From positions 1 through 46,942 of the forward strand of contig JAITVK010000003.1 of NCBI GenBank assembly GCA_031285845.1: a DNA stretch of 46,942 bases. The letters run 5' to 3'. This document shows positions 41,990-46,942 of this stretch, in pieces (positions within the stretch are counted from its first letter, which is position 1; each line of letters starts with the position of its first letter). This stretch comes from Propionibacteriaceae bacterium (GTDB lineage Bacteria > Actinomycetota > Actinomycetes > Propionibacteriales > Propionibacteriaceae). Both the position numbers and the translations under genes were made by a program. A model generated the notes under the pieces. The model was not told where the DNA came from. It ran no database searches and was given only the letters and a program-made list of their open reading frames with translations.

Positions 41990-44197
41990 ATGGAAGGCCC
42001 AAACCTTCGTTACACTGAAGCCGTTCTTGACAATGGCTCTTATGGGCGTCATGTCGTACGCTTCGAAACCGGTCTGCTCGCCCAACAGGCGGCAGGCTCG
42101 GCGGCTGTCTATCTGGACGGCGACACGATGTTGTTGTCGGCCACCACCGCCGCCAATTCTCCTCGGGACGCGGTCGATTTCTTCCCGCTGACTGTCGACG
42201 TCGAAGAGCGGATGTACGCCGTGGGAAAGATCCCCGGCTCGTTCTTCCGCCGTGAGGGTCGCCCCCCGGAGTCGGCCATTTTGGCCGCCCGTCTGGTCGA
42301 CCGTCCTCTGCGTCCGTGCTTCACCAAGGGCCTGCGTAACGAGGTCCAGGTCGTCATCACGGTCATGGCTTTGAATCCGCATGTGGTCTACGACACGCTG
42401 GCGATCAACGCCGGCTCGATGTCGACCACGTTGGCCGGACTGCCCTTCATTGGCCCAGTCGGTGGCCTGCGCATCGCGCTGATCAAGGATCAGTGGGTGG
42501 CGTTCCCCACCATTGAGCAGACGAAAGAAGCCGTCTTCGACATGGCGGTCGCCGGTCGGGTCCTGCCCGACGGCGATGTCGCGATCATGATGGTCGAGGC
42601 TGAGTCGACTCCCCAGACTTGGGAGTTGGTGCGTTCGGGTCGTCCGGCTCCGACCGAAGAGGTCGTCGCCCAGGGTCTGGAGGCGGCCAAGCCGTTCATC
42701 CGTGCGTTGTGCGATGCTCAGGCCGAGCTCGCCGCCCAGTTCCCCAAGCCCACCAAGGTTTTCCCCGTCTTCCTGGATTACCAAGAGGATGTGTACGAGG
42801 CCGTGGCCAAGGCCGGGACTGATCGAGTTCGCGAAGTGAACTCGATCGCTGCCAAACAGGAGCGCGAGACCGCAACCGAGCAGTTGTTGGCCGATCTGCA
42901 CGAAGAACTCGATGAGTTGTTCCCCGAGCGTGAGAAGGAAGTCACCGGGGCCTATCGGGCGTTGACGAAGAAGGTCGTGCGCCACCGCACATTGTCGGAG
43001 CAGGTCCGCATGGACGGTCGTGGTCCGAAGGACATCCGGACTTTGTCAGCTCAGATTGGGGTGATTCCCCGGGTGCACGGCTCAGCGCTGTTCATGCGCG
43101 GCGAGACCCAGATCCTCGGGGTGACCACGCTCAACATGCTCGACATGGAGCAGAAGCTGGACACCTTGGCCCCGGAGACGACCAAGCGGTACATGCACAA
43201 CTACAACTTCCCGCCGTACTCCACCGGTGAGACCGGTCGAGTCGGTTCGCCCAAGCGGCGCGAGATCGGCCACGGCGCGTTGGCTGAGCGGGCGTTGCTG
43301 CCGGTGATTCCCAGCCGCGAAGAGTTCCCGTACGCCATTCGTCAGGTCTCCGAGGCGGTCGGTTCCAACGGGTCGACCTCGATGGGGTCGGTCTGCGCTT
43401 CGACCTTGGCGCTGCTGCACGCCGGTGTCCCGCTGAAGGCTCCGGTGGCCGGTATCGCCATGGGCCTGATGAGCGAACAGATCGACGGCAAGACCCACTA
43501 CCTGGCCTTGACGGACATCCTGGGCGCCGAAGACGCCTTGGGTGACATGGACTTCAAGGTCGCCGGTACGAGAGATTTCGTCACCGCTTTGCAGTTGGAC
43601 ACCAAGCTGGACGGCATTCCGGCAGAGGTTCTGGCTCAGGCGCTGTTGCAGGCTCGTGAGGCTCGGTACATCCTGCTGGATGTCATGGCCGACACGATCG
43701 CGGCTCCCGGCGAGATGAGCCCGTACGCTCCGCGGATCATCACGGTGCGCATCCCCGTCGACAAGATCGGTGAGGTGATCGGGCCCAAGGGCAAGGTCAT
43801 CAACCAGATCCAGGACGACACGGGCGCGAACATCGCGATCGAGGACGACGGCACCGTTTACATCGGGGCTGACAATGGCGAGGCGGCGGAGTCGGCTCGC
43901 CAGATGGTCAATGGCATTGCCAACCCGCACCTGCCGGAGAAGGGTGAGCGCTTCTTGGGAACCGTGGTCAAGACCACTGCCTTCGGAGCCTTCATCTCCC
44001 TGGTACCGGGCAAGGACGGCCTGCTGCACATCTCCAAGATGAAGCTGCTGAACAACGGCGCTCGCGTGGAGAATGTCGACGACGTGGTGTCGGTGGGCCA
44101 GAAGATTCAGGTCGAGGTTCTCGACATTGACGACCGTGGTAAGTTGTCTTTGGTTCCGGTGATCGAGGACGAAGGATCCACCGACCAGGAGCACTGA
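41990..44197 (+). CDS. pnp: Polyribonucleotide nucleotidyltransferase (PNPase)
   Basis: 735 residues from ATG 41990, preceded by GAAAGGA; the longer frame adds 13 unlikely residues. PNPase degrades RNA 3' to 5' using phosphate. Two RNase PH domains (about 10-140 and 330-540) flank a helical domain. [20 protein letters not shown] and MGSVCAS are core motifs, and the second PH domain carries [19 protein letters not shown] with the catalytic Asp residues. Then KH ([19 protein letters not shown]) and S1 ([21 protein letters not shown]) RNA-binding domains. Its long leader (about 190 nt) and the upstream hairpin suggest autoregulation. Confidence 0.97.
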   Translation: MEGPNLRYTEAVLDNGSYGRHVVRFETGLLAQQAAGSAAVYLDGDTMLLSATTAANSPRDAVDFFPLTVDVEERMYAVGKIPGSFFRREGRPPESAILAARLVDRPLRPCFTKGLRNEVQVVITVMALNPHVVYDTLAINAGSMSTTLAGLPFIGPVGGLRIALIKDQWVAFPTIEQTKEAVFDMAVAGRVLPDGDVAIMMVEAESTPQTWELVRSGRPAPTEEVVAQGLEAAKPFIRALCDAQAELAAQFPKPTKVFPVFLDYQEDVYEAVAKAGTDRVREVNSIAAKQERETATEQLLADLHEELDELFPEREKEVTGAYRALTKKVVRHRTLSEQVRMDGRGPKDIRTLSAQIGVIPRVHGSALFMRGETQILGVTTLNMLDMEQKLDTLAPETTKRYMHNYNFPPYSTGETGRVGSPKRREIGHGALAERALLPVIPSREEFPYAIRQVSEAVGSNGSTSMGSVCASTLALLHAGVPLKAPVAGIAMGLMSEQIDGKTHYLALTDILGAEDALGDMDFKVAGTRDFVTALQLDTKLDGIPAEVLAQALLQAREARYILLDVMADTIAAPGEMSPYAPRIITVRIPVDKIGEVIGPKGKVINQIQDDTGANIAIEDDGTVYIGADNGEAAESARQMVNGIANPHLPEKGERFLGTVVKTTAFGAFISLVPGKDGLLHISKMKLLNNGARVENVDDVVSVGQKIQVEVLDIDDRGKLSLVPVIEDEGSTDQEH

Positions 44198-44203
44198 TCT
44201 CGC

Positions 44204-44284
44204 AAGCTGTGGCTGTGTCATCGCGTGAGAGTTTTAACGAGTGAGATACTCGTTAAAACTCTCCGGACGCAGTCACAGCTTTTT
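44204..44284 (+). terminator. Long nested hairpin ending pnp
   Basis: Inner stem: a perfect 16-bp, A/T-rich inverted repeat GAGAGTTTTAACGAGT / ACTCGTTAAAACTCTC (44227-44242 and 44248-44263) with a 5-nt loop. Outer stem: AAGCTGTG / CACAGCTT (44204-44211 and 44274-44281), extended by further pairs, ending in TTTTT. An asymmetric bulge separates them. It begins six bases after the pnp stop. The outer stem plus T run should terminate; the A/T-rich inner palindrome is atypical for this genome. Confidence 0.65.
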
Positions 44285-44353
44285 GGTACCCGGGCGGTTG
44301 TCGGATCGGGGAGCGAGATCACCACAGACGAGATGATCAGGAGAAACACCCAA

Positions 44354-45103
44354 ATGAAAGTGGCAGTGTTTGGCGCCAGCGGGCGCATGGGCACCCAGGT
44401 CTGCGAGACGGTCGCGACCCAGTCAGACATGGAATTGGTCGCCGGTGTCGACATCGGCGACGCCGTCGAGCCGGTCGGACTGGCCGATGTCGCGATCGAT
44501 TTCACCAATCCGGACGCGGTGATGGACCACATCACGTGGTGCCTGGCCCATGGGGTGCGCGTGGTCGTGGGAACCTCCGGCTTCACCGTCGCCAAGTTCG
44601 ACCAGGTCAAGCAGATGGTGAGCGACCATCCGGACGCCAGTGTTCTGATCGCGCCCAACTTCTCGGTCGGCGCTGTGCTGATGATGCATGTGGCCACGCT
44701 GGCGGCGCCGTACTTCGACTCGGCGGAAATCATCGAAGCTCACCATCCACTCAAAATCGACGCCCCCTCAGGCACGGCCATGGCCACGGCCTCGGCGATG
44801 GCGAAGGCGCGTCTTCGCGCCGACTGCGCCGCATGTCCAGACGCCACCGTCCATGAGCTTTCGGGAGCCCGTGGCGCCTCGATCGACGGGATTAAAGTTC
44901 ATTCGGTTCGCCTGCCTGGTGTGATCGCTCAGCAGGAGGTGCGTCTGGCTTCCGACGGGGAGAGCCTGACCATCATCAACGACGCGCGTTCCAGGGCGTC
45001 GTACATGCCCGGAGTCTTGGCCGGCGTACGCTGGGTGATGAGTCATTCAGGACTGACGATCGGGTTGGAACCGGTGTTGGGCCTGCCGAGCTTGGAGGCG
45101 TGA
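44354..45103 (+). CDS. dapB: 4-hydroxy-tetrahydrodipicolinate reductase
   Basis: 249 residues from ATG 44354, preceded by AGGAGA; the longer frame runs back into the hairpin. It reduces the dihydrodipicolinate precursor on the path to lysine and diaminopimelate for peptidoglycan. KVAVFGASGRMGTQV is the NAD(P)H loop, and VVGTSGF and APNFSVGAVLMM follow. EAHHPLKIDAPSGTA holds the catalytic His pair and Lys and the substrate loop. HSVRLPGVIAQQEV is typical of the C-terminal domain. It is followed after 4 nt by the RNase J gene, an order common in actinobacteria (often with dapA next, not seen here). Confidence 0.96.
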   Translation: MKVAVFGASGRMGTQVCETVATQSDMELVAGVDIGDAVEPVGLADVAIDFTNPDAVMDHITWCLAHGVRVVVGTSGFTVAKFDQVKQMVSDHPDASVLIAPNFSVGAVLMMHVATLAAPYFDSAEIIEAHHPLKIDAPSGTAMATASAMAKARLRADCAACPDATVHELSGARGASIDGIKVHSVRLPGVIAQQEVRLASDGESLTIINDARSRASYMPGVLAGVRWVMSHSGLTIGLEPVLGLPSLEA

Positions 45104-45107
45104 GGAC

Positions 45108-46787
45108 ATGTTCGACCTACCATTGAGCGACCCGCCCGCGCTGGGCGAAGACACCGTGCGCATCATCCCGTTGGGCGGGTTGGGCGACGTCGGACGGAAC
45201 ATGACCGCTTTCGAGATCAACGGTCAGATCCTGCTGATCGACGCTGGCGTGCTCTTCCCGGAAGAGGATTATCCCGGCGTCGATCTGATTCTGCCGGGCT
45301 TCGACGTCATCGCCGACCGGATGGACGACGTCGTCGGGTTGGTCTTGACCCATGGGCATGAGGACCACATCGGCGCGGTGCCGTACTTGCTGAAAACCTA
45401 TCCTGGGCTGAAGATCTTCGGATCGAAGCTGACGCTAGGCTTCCTGGCCCCGAAACTGAGGGAACACCGCCTCAACTCGGTCGATATGGTGGAAGTCCAC
45501 GAGGGTGAACGGTTGCTGATCGGGCGGGAGTTCGATGTCGAATTCGTCGCGGTCAACCACTCGATTCCTGACGCTTTGGCGGTGTTCGTGCGTACGACGG
45601 CGGGCACGGTGCTCCACACCGGCGATTTCAAGATGGACCAACTGCCGTTGGATCATCGTCTGACGGATTTGCGCTCCTTCGCCCGTTTCGGGGCCGAAGG
45701 GGTCGACCTGTTCATGGCCGACTCGACCAACGCGGAGGTGCCCGGTTTCACCACCGGGGAACTCGACGTGGAACCGGCGCTGCGCCGAGTGTTCGACAAG
45801 GCCCAGGGCAAGATCGTGGTGGCGTGTTTCGCTTCTCACGTCCATCGTGTCCAACAGGTCATGAATCAAGCCGCCGAGCACGGACGCCGAGTCGCGTACG
45901 TCGGGCGCTCGATGGTGCGCAACATGGAAATCGCCCGCGACATGGGCTTCTTGCAGGTCCCCGGCGGCACCCTGGTCGAGTCAGGTGAGCTCGACTCCAT
46001 TCCTGAGGACCACCTGGTCATCATTTGCACAGGCAGTCAGGGCGAACCGCTGTCGGCGCTGTCACGCATGGCCAATCGCTCGCATCCGTCGATCAAGATC
46101 GGTCCCTCGGACACGGTGCTGTTGGCATCCTCGCTCATTCCCGGCAACGAGAACGCCGTCTATCGGGTGATCAACGGGCTGGTCAAACTGGGGGCCACTG
46201 TGGTCCATAAGGGCAACGCGCTGGTCCATGTCTCGGGCCACGCCAGTGCCGGTGAGTTGCTCTACTGCTATAACATCATTCAACCGAAAAACGCCATGCC
46301 AATCCACGGCGAGGCCCGTCACTTGGTGGCAAACGCCGGACTGGCCACAGCCACCGGCGTCGCCAACGCCTTGGCAGTCGACGACGGCACGGTGGTGGAT
46401 CTGCGTGATCACCAGGCCCGTGTGGTCGGGCGAGTCGACGCGTCGTACATCCTGGTCGACGGGACGTCGGTCGGCGGGGTATCGCCGGAGTCGCTGGCGG
46501 ATCGTCGCGTTCTCGGCGCGGAAGGCTTCATCACGGTGATCGCGGTCATCAACTCGTCGGCTAATCCCGTGGTCTCCGTCGATATTCAGGCGCGTGGATT
46601 CTTAGACGACGGTCAGGTGTTCGAGGCAGTCGAGCCCTTGATCCGGTCCAATCTCACGGCGGCGCTGAACGATTCGGTGACCGACACCTACCTGCTCCAG
46701 CAGGTCATCCGTCGTACGATCGGGCGCTGGGTCGCCACCACGTTGCGTTCGCGTCCGCTGATCTTGCCGATCGTGGTACGAACCTGA
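45108..46787 (+). CDS. rnj: Ribonuclease J
   Basis: 559 residues. RNase J is a metallo-beta-lactamase/beta-CASP ribonuclease with 5' exonuclease and endonuclease activity in mRNA decay and rRNA maturation. Motif 1: IDAGVLFPEEDYPGVDLILP. Motif 2: LTHGHEDHIGA (His82, His84, Asp86, His87), the zinc site. HTGDFKMD and ADSTNAEVPG are further metal-site segments. The beta-CASP region includes ACFASHVHRVQQ and ICTGSQGEPLSAL, and HVSGHAS with PIHGEARHL completes the site. The C-terminal domain is of normal length. Located 4 nt after dapB, it is likely in the same transcript. With PNPase upstream, two RNA-decay enzymes lie close together. Confidence 0.96.
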   Translation: MFDLPLSDPPALGEDTVRIIPLGGLGDVGRNMTAFEINGQILLIDAGVLFPEEDYPGVDLILPGFDVIADRMDDVVGLVLTHGHEDHIGAVPYLLKTYPGLKIFGSKLTLGFLAPKLREHRLNSVDMVEVHEGERLLIGREFDVEFVAVNHSIPDALAVFVRTTAGTVLHTGDFKMDQLPLDHRLTDLRSFARFGAEGVDLFMADSTNAEVPGFTTGELDVEPALRRVFDKAQGKIVVACFASHVHRVQQVMNQAAEHGRRVAYVGRSMVRNMEIARDMGFLQVPGGTLVESGELDSIPEDHLVIICTGSQGEPLSALSRMANRSHPSIKIGPSDTVLLASSLIPGNENAVYRVINGLVKLGATVVHKGNALVHVSGHASAGELLYCYNIIQPKNAMPIHGEARHLVANAGLATATGVANALAVDDGTVVDLRDHQARVVGRVDASYILVDGTSVGGVSPESLADRRVLGAEGFITVIAVINSSANPVVSVDIQARGFLDDGQVFEAVEPLIRSNLTAALNDSVTDTYLLQQVIRRTIGRWVATTLRSRPLILPIVVRT

Positions 46788-46830
46788 GGTTCGTCGCCGC
46801 GGGGCGCATCGTCCTCGCGGGGCGAGCGAA

Positions 46831-46896
46831 GTGCCTCAGTTAGGAATGAGCGCGTGGCTGGTGTTGGTGCCTCACGTTGTTTGAGCGCGTGGCTTG
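46831..46896 (+). repeat. Two 30-nt partial direct repeats downstream of RNase J
   Basis: 46831-46860 and 46867-46896 share GTGCCTCA and TGAGCGCGTGGCT around a variable 8-nt centre, offset 36 nt. CTCA and TGAG in each form a short inverted repeat. The rest of 46788-46942 has no gene; unit function unknown. Confidence 0.45.
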
Positions 46897-46942
46897 CGTT
46901 CATTGCTGGGTTGCCAATCGGTTGATTGATGCTTTTAATGGT

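Noticed and set aside
43082-44221. 379-codon open frame antisense to pnp
   Set aside because: A shadow frame; the PNPase domains on the plus strand explain the region.

Overview
The window looks like chromosome from a high-GC Gram-positive actinobacterium, most likely a relative of Propionibacteriaceae. Evidence: high G+C throughout; an IF-2 with a long Gly/Pro/Arg-rich N-terminus; actinobacterial marker families (DUF3263, DUF3073, DUF2142, DUF2304); an RmlC-RmlD fusion; a Glu-Asp-Phe tRNA cluster; and many genes with a TAnnnT box 6-8 nt before the start codon, the arrangement of leaderless actinobacterial mRNAs. The family-level assignment is inference; no rRNA is present.

Layout. (1) 1-1205: a secreted Cys-rich protein cut by the left edge and a lipoprotein, translationally coupled. 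(2) 1425-1837: tRNA-Gln(CTG) and tRNA-Glu(CTC) with a 65-nt direct repeat that starts inside the 3' end of tRNA-Gln. (3) 1891-5003: manA and a GH67 alpha-glucuronidase. (4) 5165-7065: DUF3263 protein and a LytR-CpsA-Psr protein. (5) 7078-26516: a large cell-surface polysaccharide locus. It holds dTDP-rhamnose synthesis (rmlCD fusion, rmlB, rmlA), seven GT2-type glycosyltransferases, an ABC exporter (Wzm/Wzt type), a separate flippase-like protein, DUF2142 and DUF2304 membrane proteins and galE. (6) 26696-28982: a DUF937 protein, a possible C-rich small RNA and an M20 dipeptidase. (7) 29035-33109: purF, purM, DUF3073 and an alpha/beta hydrolase. (8) 33193-34572: a DsbA-like membrane protein and tRNA-Phe, -Asp and -Glu(TTC). 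(9) 34818-35833: a membrane-anchored protein resembling only the apical domain of GroEL, convergent with a small HExxH metalloprotein. (10) 36109-46787: infB, rbfA, truB, ribF, rpsO, pnp, dapB and RNase J, a translation/RNA-decay block with several structured leaders and intergenic hairpins.

How it fits together. The rml genes make dTDP-L-rhamnose and galE supplies UDP-galactose. The minus-strand operon 23615-13446 builds a chain with serial GT2 enzymes and exports it through Wzm/Wzt. The LCP protein could attach the finished glycan to peptidoglycan. No initiating phosphoglycosyl transferase is visible, so it probably lies elsewhere. The most unusual item is the stand-alone GroEL-apical-like protein at 34818-35531.
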